Assembly (NCBI RefSeq): GCF_002950945.1
Contig: NZ_CP012673.1
Span: forward strand, 3,638,501-3,702,500
DNA length: 64,000 bases
Direction: 5' to 3'
From: Sorangium cellulosum
GTDB taxonomy: Bacteria; Myxococcota_A; Polyangia; Polyangiales; Polyangiaceae
The first letter of the stretch is position 1. The number at the start of each line of letters is the position of its first letter. A program made the position numbers and the translations under genes. Below the pieces are notes generated by a model, which saw only the letters and a program-made list of their open reading frames with translations, was not told where the DNA came from and did no database searches. Below are positions 8,150 to 16,633 of this stretch, one piece after another.

Positions 8150-11100
8150 TCAGCGCAGCGCCACCGGGCTCCGTGCGATGTACTCGTCGTAGGAGAGGGT
8201 GCGCAGATCCTCGATCCGCTTCGCCCGCATCGCGCCGATGACCGCGCGCGCGAGCTGGAGATCCGTGATCAGCGGGATGTTGGCGTCGACCGCGCGCCGC
8301 CGGATCAGGTAACCGTCCGGCCGGCCGAGCTGGTCGTACTCGCGGGGGATGTTGATCACGAGGTCGACCTTCCCCTGCTCGATCGCGCTCATCGCCGTCT
8401 CCCCCTCGTCGGGCCGCTTCGCGAGGCTCGTGCACGCGAGCCCGAGCGCGCGGAGCGCCTCGGCCGTGCCCGGGGTCGCGAAGATCGGGAGCTTGAGGTG
8501 CTCGGCGATCACGCGCGCCTCGTCGGCGAACCAGTACTTGTCCTCGAGCGGCCCGAGCGAGAGCAGCACGCCCTTCTTGGGGAACCGGAACCCGGTCGCG
8601 AGCAGCGAGTGGAGCAGCGCCTCGTGCATGTCGTCCCCGAAGCACCCGACCTCGCCGGTGCTCGCCATCTCCACGCCGAGCATCGGATCGGCCCCGACGA
8701 GGCGCGAGAACGAGAACATCGGCGCCTTCACGGCGACGTAATCGAGGTCGAGCCCGCGGTTCTCGACCGGCTGCGACACGCCCAGCATCCGGCGCATCGC
8801 CTCCCGGACGAAGTTGTTCCCCGTGACCTTCGAGACGAAGGGGAAGCTCCGCGACGCGCGCAGGTTGCACTCGATCACCTTCACGGTGTTGTGCTTCGCG
8901 AGGAACTGCATGTTGAACGGCCCGGTGATCGAGAGCGACCGCGCGAGCTGCTGGGCGATCTGCTTGATCCTGCGGATCGTCGCGATGTAGAGCGACTGCG
9001 GCGGCAGGACGAGCGTCGCGTCGCCGCTGTGCACGCCGGCGTTCTCGACGTGCTCGCTGATCGCCCAGAGGACGATCTCCCCGCCGTCGGCGACCGCGTC
9101 GATCTCCACCTCGCGGGCGTGGGTCTCGAACTTCGAGACGACCACGGGGTACGTCGGGGAGACGGCCTTGGCCCGCGCGAGGATCCGGTCGAGCTCGTTC
9201 GGCTCGTGCGCCACGCTCATCGCCGCGCCGCTGAGCACGTAGCTCGGTCGCACGAGCACCGGAAATCCGCCGAGCTTCTTCACGATCTCCGTCGCCTCGC
9301 TCGCGTCGGTGACGTGGGCCCAGCGGGGCTGGTCGATCTCCAGCCGGTCGAGCAGGTCGCTGAACTTCTTCCGGTCCTCGGCCGTGTCGATGCTCCCCGG
9401 GCTCGTGCCCAGGATGCGCACGCCGGCCTGATGCAGCCGGAGCGCCAGGTTGTTCGGCACCTGCCCGCCCATGCTGACCACGACCCCGTACGGCTGCTCC
9501 CGCTCGTAGATGTCGAGCACCGTCTCGAAGCTGATCTCGTCGAAGACCAGCTTGTCGCAGGTGTCGTAGTCGGTGCTGACCGTCTCCGGGTTGTAGTTCA
9601 GCATCATGGTCTCGTAGCCGAGCTCCGAGGCCGCGCGGATCGCGTTCACGCAGCACCAGTCGAACTCGACGCTCGATCCGATGCGGTAGGCGCCGGAGCC
9701 GAGCACCATGATCTTCTTCCGCCACGACGGCGCCACGTCCGTGGCCGACGCGTGGTAGCTCGAATAGAGGTAGTTCGTCTCGGCCGGGAACTCGGCCGCG
9801 AGCGTGTCGATCTGGGCGAGGTGCGGCACGATGCCGTGCTTCTTCCTGAGCTCCCGGATCGAGCCCCGCGGCGCGCCCGTCAGCGTGCCGAGCATCCGGT
9901 CGCTGAACCCGAGCTGCTTCGCCTCCCGGAGCGTCGCCTCGTCGAGCGCGGGCTTCTGCGCGGCCGCGCCCTTGTCCGCCTGCGCCGCGGCGGCGCTCCC
10001 GCTCGCCTTGAGCTCCCGGTGCACCCGCACGACCGGCTCGATCTGGTGGAGGAACCACCGGTCGATCTTGGTGAGGTCGTGGATCTCGTCGACCGACATC
10101 CCCTCCTGGAGCGCGCGGGCGACGGCGAAGATCCGGAGCGGCGTCGCGTTCTGCAGCTCGTCGCGGAGGTCCTTGAAGGTGAACGCGTCCGGGTCGAGCC
10201 CCTTCACCCCGATGTCGAGCATCCGGAGCGCCTTCTGGATGACCTCGGGGAACGTCCTGCCGATGGCCATGACCTCGCCGACGCTCTTCATCTCGCTGCC
10301 GATCCGCATCGAGGCGCCGCGGAACTTGCCGAGATCCCAGCGCGGGACCTTGCAGACGAGGTAGTCGAGCGCCGGCTCGAAGAACGCCGTCGTCCTGCGG
10401 GTGATCGCGTTCGCGATCTCGGGCATCGTGTAGCCGACCGCGATCTTCGCGGCGACGTAGGCGAGCGGGTAGCCCGTCGCCTTGCTGGCGAGGGCGCTCG
10501 ACCGGGAGAGGCGCGCGTTCACCTCGATCACCCGGTAGTCGGCGCTGTGCGGGTCGAGCGCGTACTGGATGTTGCACTCGCCGACGATCCCGAGGTGGCG
10601 GATGGTCTTCAGCGCGACCGAGCGGAGGAGCTGGTACTCCTCGTCGTTCAGCGTCTGCGACGGGGCGACGACGATCGACTCCCCCGTGTGGATCCCCATC
10701 GGATCGAGGTTCTCCATGTTGCAGACGGTGATGCAGTTGTCGCGCGCGTCGCGGACGATCTCGTACTCGATCTCCTTCCAGCCGCGGAGACACTCCTCGA
10801 CGAGCACCTGGGGCACGCCGCCGGCGAAGCCGCGCCGCACCGCGTCCTCGAGGTCGCGCTCGCTGTCGACGATGCCGCTGCCCTTGCCGCCGAGCGCGTA
10901 GCCGCCGCGGAGCATCACGGGGAAGCCGATCTCGCGCGCCGCGGCCACCGCCTCCTCGGGCGTGCGGCAGGCGCGGCTCCGCGCCGTCTTCACGCCGATC
11001 TCGTCGAGGCGGTCGATGAACAGCCGCCGGTCCTCGGTGTCGCGGATGGCCTTGATCGGCGTGCCGAGCACCCGCACCCCGTACTTGTCGAGGATCCCGG

Positions 11101-11422
11101 CGTCGTGGAGCTCGAGCCCGCAGTTGAGCGCCGTCTGCCCGCCGAAGGAGAGGGCGATCGCGTCGACCTCCTCCTTGACGATGATCCGCTCGACGAACTC
11201 CGGGGTGACCGCGCAGAGGTGGATGCGGTCGGCGAGCCCCTCGCTCGTCTGGATGGTGGCGATGTTGGGGTTCACGAGGACAGTGGCGATGCCCTCTTCC
11301 TTGAGGGCCTTGATCGCCTGCGATCCCGAGTAGTCGAACTCGCCGGCCTGGCCGATCTGGAGCGCGCCGGAGCCGAGCACGAGCACGCGCCGGGGTTTCT
11401 TGGGGAGATAGGCGCCGTACAT
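8150..11422 (-). CDS. carB: Carbamoyl-phosphate synthase large subunit
   Basis: 1090 residues, near the usual 1070. Two ATP-grasp halves convert bicarbonate, ammonia (from CarA) and two ATP into carbamoyl phosphate for pyrimidines and arginine. Landmarks: VLVLGSGALQIGQAGEFDYS at the N-terminus and the matching IMVLGSGAYRIGSSVEFDWC of the second half, GGQTALNCG, and MENLDPMGIHTGESI. A C-terminal MGS-type allosteric domain ends near SYDEYIARSP. A short Ala/Lys-rich insertion (around GSAAAAQADKG) lies in the oligomerisation region and is unusual. Start ATG 11422 has a strong AGGAAGGAG site and is three bases after carA, so the genes are one operon. Confidence 0.98.
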   Translation of the reverse strand: MYGAYLPKKPRRVLVLGSGALQIGQAGEFDYSGSQAIKALKEEGIATVLVNPNIATIQTSEGLADRIHLCAVTPEFVERIIVKEEVDAIALSFGGQTALNCGLELHDAGILDKYGVRVLGTPIKAIRDTEDRRLFIDRLDEIGVKTARSRACRTPEEAVAAAREIGFPVMLRGGYALGGKGSGIVDSERDLEDAVRRGFAGGVPQVLVEECLRGWKEIEYEIVRDARDNCITVCNMENLDPMGIHTGESIVVAPSQTLNDEEYQLLRSVALKTIRHLGIVGECNIQYALDPHSADYRVIEVNARLSRSSALASKATGYPLAYVAAKIAVGYTMPEIANAITRRTTAFFEPALDYLVCKVPRWDLGKFRGASMRIGSEMKSVGEVMAIGRTFPEVIQKALRMLDIGVKGLDPDAFTFKDLRDELQNATPLRIFAVARALQEGMSVDEIHDLTKIDRWFLHQIEPVVRVHRELKASGSAAAAQADKGAAAQKPALDEATLREAKQLGFSDRMLGTLTGAPRGSIRELRKKHGIVPHLAQIDTLAAEFPAETNYLYSSYHASATDVAPSWRKKIMVLGSGAYRIGSSVEFDWCCVNAIRAASELGYETMMLNYNPETVSTDYDTCDKLVFDEISFETVLDIYEREQPYGVVVSMGGQVPNNLALRLHQAGVRILGTSPGSIDTAEDRKKFSDLLDRLEIDQPRWAHVTDASEATEIVKKLGGFPVLVRPSYVLSGAAMSVAHEPNELDRILARAKAVSPTYPVVVSKFETHAREVEIDAVADGGEIVLWAISEHVENAGVHSGDATLVLPPQSLYIATIRRIKQIAQQLARSLSITGPFNMQFLAKHNTVKVIECNLRASRSFPFVSKVTGNNFVREAMRRMLGVSQPVENRGLDLDYVAVKAPMFSFSRLVGADPMLGVEMASTGEVGCFGDDMHEALLHSLLATGFRFPKKGVLLSLGPLEDKYWFADEARVIAEHLKLPIFATPGTAEALRALGLACTSLAKRPDEGETAMSAIEQGKVDLVINIPREYDQLGRPDGYLIRRRAVDANIPLITDLQLARAVIGAMRAKRIEDLRTLSYDEYIARSPVALR

Positions 11423-11425
11423 GAC

Positions 11426-12604
11426 TCAGCTCCTTCCTGTGGACGTCGCGTGGGGAGCCGCGGCCCCTGCCGACGTGAATCGAGAATCCGAGGGCCCCTT
11501 CATCGCGCCGCAGAGGCGCAAGAAGTCGTCGAAGAGGTAGCCGGCGTCCTTCGGCCCGGGCGTCGCCTCGGGGTGGAACTGGACGCTGAAGAAGGGCCGC
11601 AGCCGCGAGCGGATGCCCTCGTTGGTGCCGTCGTTGATGTTGATGAACCAGGGCTCCCACTCCGGGGGGAGCGACTCGTGCCTCACCGCGTACCCGTGGT
11701 TCTGGCTGGTCACGTAGCAGCGGCGGCTCAGGAGGTCCTGCACCGGCTGGTTCACGCCGCGGTGCCCGTACGGCAGCTTGTAGGTGTCGCCGCCGGCGGC
11801 GAGCGCGAGGATCTGGTTGCCGAGGCAGATCCCGAAGATCGGCTTGTTGTACGTGGCGAGCAGGCCGCGCACCGCGGCGACGAGCTGGCCGAGATCCTTC
11901 GGATCCCCGGGGCCGTTGCCGATGAGCACGCCGTCGCAGGTCGCGGCGAGCTCGCCGATGCGCGCGTGCGCGTGGTACGGCACGCGCAGCACGGAGACCC
12001 CGCGCTCCAGGAGCGAGCGGACGATGTTGTCCTTCGCGCCCGCGTCGATCAGCATCACCTTGAGCGGGCCGCCCTCGTACGTGATCGGCTCGCGGGGCGA
12101 CACGAGGCGGAACACCTCGTCGCGCATGTCCACGGCCTCGGCCGAGCGCTTGACCCGCTCCAGGTCCATCTCGGCCGGGAACAGCCAGCCCTTCATGGTG
12201 CCGGCCTCGCGGAGCCGCCGCGTCAGCGTCCGGGTGTCGATCCCGGTGATCGCGGGGATGCCCTCGCTCGCGAGCCAGGCGCCGAGCGAGCGGACCGCGG
12301 CGTGGTGGCTGTAACGCTCGACGTAGCTCTGGACCACGAGCCCCTGCACCTGGATCCGATCGGCCTCGTAGGGCGCCTCGATGCTGCCGGCCGGCCTCGG
12401 TGCGGGCACGCCGTAGTTGCCCACGAGCGGGTACGTGAGCGTGAGGATCTGGCCTCTGTACGAGGGGTCCGTGAGCGTCTCGACGTACCCCGTCATCCCG
12501 GTGTTGAAGACGACCTCGCCGCTCACGGCGCGGGGAGCGCCGAAGCACCGGCCCGTCATGGTCGTGCCGTCCTCGAGTACGAGCTTCATTCGATTCGCAT
12601 CCAT
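11426..12604 (-). CDS. carA: Carbamoyl-phosphate synthase small subunit (glutaminase)
   Basis: 392 residues. Hydrolyses glutamine and channels ammonia to CarB. N-terminal small-subunit domain: MKLVLEDGTTMTGRCFG, GEVVFNTGMTGYVETLTDPS and GIDTRTLTRRLREAGTMKG. The class I glutamine amidotransferase domain has the nucleophile Cys in FGICLGNQILALAAGG and the catalytic His and Glu in VQFHPEATPGP. The residue after LG in the nucleophile motif is Asn where most CarA have His (GICLGHQ). A short Ser/Ala-rich tail follows the domain. The start could be ATG 12604, just after AAGAGG, or ATG 12589 where the family alignment begins; neither ribosome site is ideally spaced. First gene of the carAB operon, though the carbamoyltransferase upstream could read through. 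Confidence 0.96.
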   Translation of the reverse strand: MDANRMKLVLEDGTTMTGRCFGAPRAVSGEVVFNTGMTGYVETLTDPSYRGQILTLTYPLVGNYGVPAPRPAGSIEAPYEADRIQVQGLVVQSYVERYSHHAAVRSLGAWLASEGIPAITGIDTRTLTRRLREAGTMKGWLFPAEMDLERVKRSAEAVDMRDEVFRLVSPREPITYEGGPLKVMLIDAGAKDNIVRSLLERGVSVLRVPYHAHARIGELAATCDGVLIGNGPGDPKDLGQLVAAVRGLLATYNKPIFGICLGNQILALAAGGDTYKLPYGHRGVNQPVQDLLSRRCYVTSQNHGYAVRHESLPPEWEPWFININDGTNEGIRSRLRPFFSVQFHPEATPGPKDAGYLFDDFLRLCGAMKGPSDSRFTSAGAAAPHATSTGRS

Positions 12605-12918
12605 CCTCTTTGACCGCCTGGGCCGCCGCGGCGCGGACCCTTACGCAGGAGGGGCCCGAGGCGCGTCGAGCGCCGTGAGCCCATGGCTAACCAGGTCCGC
12701 GCGCGTTCGCCGCGCGGCGGGCCGGCATCATGCTCGAGGCTGGGCTCCCAAGCACCCCCGGTCGCCGGAGACGTTCGCTCCGGCATGCCCGTCGAGGTGG
12801 GCCGGGGGCCCGCCGTCCCGTTCTTCCACATGACCGGGGACGCCCATTTGCCGTCCCCTCGCTCCCCGTCAACCAGGAACTTGCTTTCGTCGCTCTGCCG
12901 GCGCTTCCGGCGCGGTTT
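12605..12918. other. Leader region of carAB
   Basis: About 310 bases between the carbamoyltransferase stop and carA. I see no gene and no recognisable PyrR attenuator. A short hairpin near 12898-12912 (GCCGG/CCGGC) followed by GCGGTTTT would read as a weak terminator only on the plus strand, where there is no gene. Confidence 0.4.
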
Positions 12919-14667
12919 TCAGGAGGCGGCCGGGCTGCTCTGGTCCACCCGGGGGACCTGCCCCCGCTCGAGGTAGGCCTGCTCGAGCACGAGCACGTCC
13001 ATCTTCGTCCGGAGGAAGCAGTCGAGCGCCTCCTTCGGGGTGCAGACGATGGGCTCGCTCGCGTTGAACGAGGTGTTCAGGAGCACGGGCGTGCCGGTCT
13101 GCCGCCCGAACTCCTGGATGAGCGCGTAGTAGCGCGGGTTCTCCTGGGCGGCGACCGTCTGGACGCGGCCCGTGCCGTCGACGTGGGTCACCGCGGGGAT
13201 CTCGGCGCGGCGCTCGGGCCTCACCTTGTAGACCTTGACCATGAACGGGTCGGGCGCGGACTGCTCGAAGTAGTCGCCCACGCGCTCGACGGGCAGCGCC
13301 GGGGCGAAGGGCCGGAACATCTCGCGGCGCTTGATCCGCTCGTTCATGATGTCCTTGATGTCCGCCCGCCGCGGGTCGCAGAGGATGCTGCGGTTGCCGA
13401 GCGCGCGCGGGCCCCACTCCATCCGCCCCTGGAACCAGCCGACCACCTTCCCCTCGCTGATCGCCCTGGCGACGCGGGGGATCAGGTCCGCGTCGGGGAG
13501 GACCTCGAACGGCACCTGCTCCTTGCGGAGCAGCTCCTCGATCGTCTCCTGCGAGAACGCCGGGCCGAAGTAGCTGTGCGTCTGGTGGAAGCGGCGGGGG
13601 TTGCCGAGCGCGTGGTGGTAGACGTAGAGCGCCGCGCCGAACGCCGTGCCCGCGTCGCCGGCCGCGGGCTGGATGAAGACGTCGTCGAACAGCCCCTTCG
13701 GCCGGATCTTGCCGGCGGCCACGCTGTTGTAGGCGCAGCCGCCGGCGAGGGCGAGGCGCGGCGCGCCGGTGAGGTGCTTCGCCGTCGTGAGCAGCTCGAA
13801 GTACACCTCCTCGAACACGGCCTGCACCGAGGCGGCGACCGCCTTGAAGCGATCCTCCATCCGGCTCTTCGGGCTGCGGGCGGGGCCGAGCAGGTCGACG
13901 AGGCGCTCGGAGTTGATGGTCCCGTAGCGCGGCTCGCCCTCCCACGTCATCGCGATGCCCTTCGTGTGGTGCTGGAAGTACTCGAGCCCGAGCTCGAACG
14001 CCCCGTCCTTGACGCTCACCACCTGCCGGAGCTTGTCGGAGAGCTCCGGCTGGCCGTAGGCCGCGAGCCCCATGACCTTGTACTCGTCGCCGAACTTCGG
14101 GAAGCCGAGGTACTGCGTCAGGCCCGAGTAGAACAGCCCGAGCGAGTGGGGGAAGCTGACGCGCCGGAGGATCTCGAGCTTGTTCCCGCGGCCGCGCGCC
14201 CACATCGTGCTCACGAAGTCGCCGAAGCCGTCGATCGACACGACCGCCGCCTCGTCGAAGCCCGAGGGGAAGAACGCCGACGCGAGGTGCGCCCGGTGGT
14301 GCTCGACGTTGTGCGAGGCCGCGCGGATCCGCTTCGGATCGACGCCGAGCGCGGCGCCGAGGTGCACCTTCGGGTCGCGCGAGCCCAGCGCGCCCTTGAG
14401 GATCCCGGCGGGAGAGCGCCGCGTCATCGCGTAGAGGAGCTTGTCGCCGAGGTGCGCCTTCGGATCGCGCCCGAGCGCGATGTGATCGATGTCCTCGACC
14501 CGCGCGCCGGCGGCCTCGAGGCAGTACTCGACCGCGAGCCGGGGGAAGCCGGCGCAGTGCTTGATCCTGCTGAACCGCTCCTCCTCCGCCGCCGCGACGA
14601 GCTGCCCGTCGACGAGCAGCGCGGCCGACGCATCGCCATGGTAGGCGTTGATCCCTAGGACAAGCAT
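12919..14667 (-). CDS. O-carbamoyltransferase, NodU/CmcH/NovN family
   Basis: 582-residue enzyme of the family that uses carbamoyl phosphate (via carbamoyl-AMP in TobZ-type members) to carbamoylate hydroxyl groups of sugars, antibiotics or polysaccharides. The N-terminal Kae1-like domain begins LVLGINAYHGDASAALL and contains AAEEERFSRIKH and the metal-binding HHRAHLASAFFPS. SIDGFGDFVS and GDEYKVMGLAAYG are also typical. The C-terminal domain has GWFQGRMEWGPRALGNRSIL, RREMFRPFAP and LNTSFNASEPIVCTP. ATG 14667 is used because the conserved domain starts there; the in-frame extension upstream to 14763 is Arg-rich. It lies directly upstream of carAB on the same strand, which could supply its donor. 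The acceptor is unknown and no polyketide or sugar pathway is adjacent. Confidence 0.93.
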   Translation of the reverse strand: MLVLGINAYHGDASAALLVDGQLVAAAEEERFSRIKHCAGFPRLAVEYCLEAAGARVEDIDHIALGRDPKAHLGDKLLYAMTRRSPAGILKGALGSRDPKVHLGAALGVDPKRIRAASHNVEHHRAHLASAFFPSGFDEAAVVSIDGFGDFVSTMWARGRGNKLEILRRVSFPHSLGLFYSGLTQYLGFPKFGDEYKVMGLAAYGQPELSDKLRQVVSVKDGAFELGLEYFQHHTKGIAMTWEGEPRYGTINSERLVDLLGPARSPKSRMEDRFKAVAASVQAVFEEVYFELLTTAKHLTGAPRLALAGGCAYNSVAAGKIRPKGLFDDVFIQPAAGDAGTAFGAALYVYHHALGNPRRFHQTHSYFGPAFSQETIEELLRKEQVPFEVLPDADLIPRVARAISEGKVVGWFQGRMEWGPRALGNRSILCDPRRADIKDIMNERIKRREMFRPFAPALPVERVGDYFEQSAPDPFMVKVYKVRPERRAEIPAVTHVDGTGRVQTVAAQENPRYYALIQEFGRQTGTPVLLNTSFNASEPIVCTPKEALDCFLRTKMDVLVLEQAYLERGQVPRVDQSSPAAS

Positions 14668-14778
14668 GCGCCCGCCATCTTCTCGGGCCCTCGCGCGACG
14701 GTCAAGGCGAGCCCTCCGCGCGCGCCGGGGAGCGCCGTGAGAAGGGTGAGCCCATCGCCGCAATGCGCGCGCTGCACG

Positions 14779-15996
14779 TCAGATCTCCGCGAGGCGGATG
14801 GCCTCCAGGCGATCGCCCTCGTCGATGTGGTCCCGGTCGGCGGGCACGACGACGAGCGCCTCGGCCTCGGCGAAGCTCGTGACCGCGCCGGACGCCTGGT
14901 TCGCGGCGATGCGCGCGACGAGCTCGCCGTTTGACGCCTCGAGGCGGGCGCGGAGGAACTCGGCGCGCCCGGTCTGCCGCCGCAGCGCGCCGGCCGCGCG
15001 CACGACGATCCGCGGCGGCAGCGGCGCCGCGTCGCCCTGGAGCGCGCGGAGCAGCGGCACGCCGAAGAGGACGAACGTGAGCGACGCCGAGGCCGGGTTG
15101 CCCGGCAGGCCGAGCACGTGCACGGCGCCGGCCCGCGGGAGCTCGGCCCGGCCCACGGCGAGCGGCTTGCCAGGCTTGATCGCGACGCGCCAGAAATCGA
15201 GCGTGACGCCCGCGGCCTCGAGTGCGGGGCGCATCACGTCGCGGTCGCCCACGCTCACGCCCCCGACGGTCACCACGAGGTCCGACCCGCGCAGCGCGGT
15301 CGACACCGCCTCGGTCGCGCGGGCCTCGTCGTCGGGGACGAACGGCGCGACGCGGACGGCGGCGCCCGCGGCGCGCGCGGCCGCTGCGACGAAGTAGCTG
15401 TTCGACTCCGGGACGGTGCCGGCGGGCCCGGGCGCGCCGGGCGCGCGCAGCTCGTCGCCGGAGCACAGCACCGCGACCACGGGGCGGCGCGCGACGAGCA
15501 GGCTCGGGCGATCGAGCGCCGCCGCGAGCGCGATCTTCCCCGGCGTGAGGCGCGCGCCCCTCCGCAGCGCGACCGCGCCCGCCGCGAGGTCCGCGCCGCG
15601 GCGCCGCACCCAGGCCCCGGCGCGCGGCGCCTCCGCCAGCGCGATCTCGTCGCCGCTGCGCGCCGCGTCCTCCTGCGGCACGATCGCGTCGGCGCCGGGC
15701 GGCAGCCGCGCGCCCGTGAAGATCCGGCACGCCGTGCCCGGCTGGAGCGCCGGCAGCGGGCCGCCCGCCGCGCTCTCGCCGCGCACGGGGAGCTTGAAGG
15801 GCCCGCTGCCCGCGAGCTCGGCCGACGCGACGGCGTAGCCGTCCATCGCGCTGTAGTCGAACGCGGGCATCGGCTCCGCCGCCGCGATGTCCTCGGCGAG
15901 CACGCGCCCGGCCGCGTCCTCGAGCGGCACCCGCTCCGCGCCGACGGGGACCGCGGCCGCGAGCAGCCGCGCGAGCGCCTCCTCGAACGGGATCAT
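14779..15996 (-). CDS. moeA: Molybdopterin molybdenumtransferase MoeA
   Basis: 405 residues. Inserts molybdate into adenylated molybdopterin in the last step of molybdenum cofactor synthesis. Signatures: PAFDYSAMDGYAV near the N-terminus, ACRIFTGARLPPGADAIVPQ, the MoCF domain motif LVVTVGGVSVGDRDVMRPAL, AIKPGKPLAVGRA and VLGLPGNPASASLTF, followed by the C-terminal beta-barrel domain. The start overlaps the mogA stop by four bases (ATGA), so the two cofactor genes are translationally coupled. No molybdoenzyme is visible in the window. Confidence 0.95.
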   Translation of the reverse strand: MIPFEEALARLLAAAVPVGAERVPLEDAAGRVLAEDIAAAEPMPAFDYSAMDGYAVASAELAGSGPFKLPVRGESAAGGPLPALQPGTACRIFTGARLPPGADAIVPQEDAARSGDEIALAEAPRAGAWVRRRGADLAAGAVALRRGARLTPGKIALAAALDRPSLLVARRPVVAVLCSGDELRAPGAPGPAGTVPESNSYFVAAAARAAGAAVRVAPFVPDDEARATEAVSTALRGSDLVVTVGGVSVGDRDVMRPALEAAGVTLDFWRVAIKPGKPLAVGRAELPRAGAVHVLGLPGNPASASLTFVLFGVPLLRALQGDAAPLPPRIVVRAAGALRRQTGRAEFLRARLEASNGELVARIAANQASGAVTSFAEAEALVVVPADRDHIDEGDRLEAIRLAEI

Positions 15997-16523
15997 CCGC
16001 GCTGCTCCTTGTCGCCGTCGCGGCGGTGGTGGTGGTGGCCGCCCTTGCCGGACGCGAGCGCGACCGCGTGACCGAGGACGGGGCCGATGAGCTGCGCCAC
16101 CGCGAGCTCCAGCGCCTTCGGGCTGCCCGGCAGCGCGATCACCACGAGCCCACCCACGACGCCCGCGGCGGCGCGCGACAGGATCGCGTTCGGCCCGATC
16201 GCGTCCCAGCTGAGGCGCCGGAACGCCTCGCCGAAGCCGTCGAGCGTCTTCTCGAAGAGCGGCGCGAGCGCCTCGATCGTCCTGTCGCGCGGGGCGATGC
16301 CGGTCCCGCCGGTCGTGACGATCGCGTCGGCCGAGCCCGCGCGCGCGATCTGCGCGATCGCCTCCTGGAGGAGCGCGGGCTCCTCGCGGAGGACGGCGTG
16401 GGAGACCACGGCGAAGCCTGCGCGCTTCAGGAGATCGCCGAGGAGCTTTCCGCCCTCGTCGTCGTCGAGGGAGCGGGTGTCGCTGAGCGTCAGCGTGGCG
16501 ACGCGCACCGGGGAGCGGCTCAT
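15993..16523 (-). CDS. mogA: Molybdopterin adenylyltransferase (MogA/MoaB family)
   Basis: 176 residues. Adenylates molybdopterin before MoeA acts. The family motifs are clear: VATLTLSDTRSLDDDEGGK, DAIVTTGGTGIAPRDRTIEA, the GEAFRRLSW region and VIALPGSPKALELAV. The C-terminus carries a His/Arg/Asp-rich tail (GGHHHHRRDGD), possibly metal binding or simply low complexity. MogA and MoaB cannot be told apart with certainty; adjacency to moeA fits either. First gene of the mogA-moeA operon, divergent from the lgt-like gene. Confidence 0.9.
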   Translation of the reverse strand: MSRSPVRVATLTLSDTRSLDDDEGGKLLGDLLKRAGFAVVSHAVLREEPALLQEAIAQIARAGSADAIVTTGGTGIAPRDRTIEALAPLFEKTLDGFGEAFRRLSWDAIGPNAILSRAAAGVVGGLVVIALPGSPKALELAVAQLIGPVLGHAVALASGKGGHHHHRRDGDKEQRG

Positions 16524-16584
16524 GACGCATGGTGTACGCCTGTCGCCGCCGGATGGCGAACTCTTGATGACGCCGGCCGATCCG

Positions 16585-16630
16585 CCGTCGCGGCCTCCGT
16601 CGCGGCCTCCGTCGCCGCCTCCGTCTCCGG
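16585..16630. repeat. 12-bp tandem repeat in a divergent promoter region
   Basis: CCGTCGCGGCCT occurs at 16585-16596 and 16597-16608, then CCGTCGCCGCCT at 16609-16620 and a partial fourth copy. It lies between mogA and the lgt-like gene, touching the region where the latter's RBS should be. Could be length-variable. Confidence 0.6.
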
Positions 16631-16633
16631 CAG

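Noticed and set aside
8498..12613. 1371-residue plus-strand open frame across carB and carA
   Set aside because: Antisense shadow of two clear enzymes; composition is typical of a reversed GC-rich gene.
12730..14658. Plus-strand frame antisense to the carbamoyltransferase
   Set aside because: Shadow; every conserved motif is on the minus strand.
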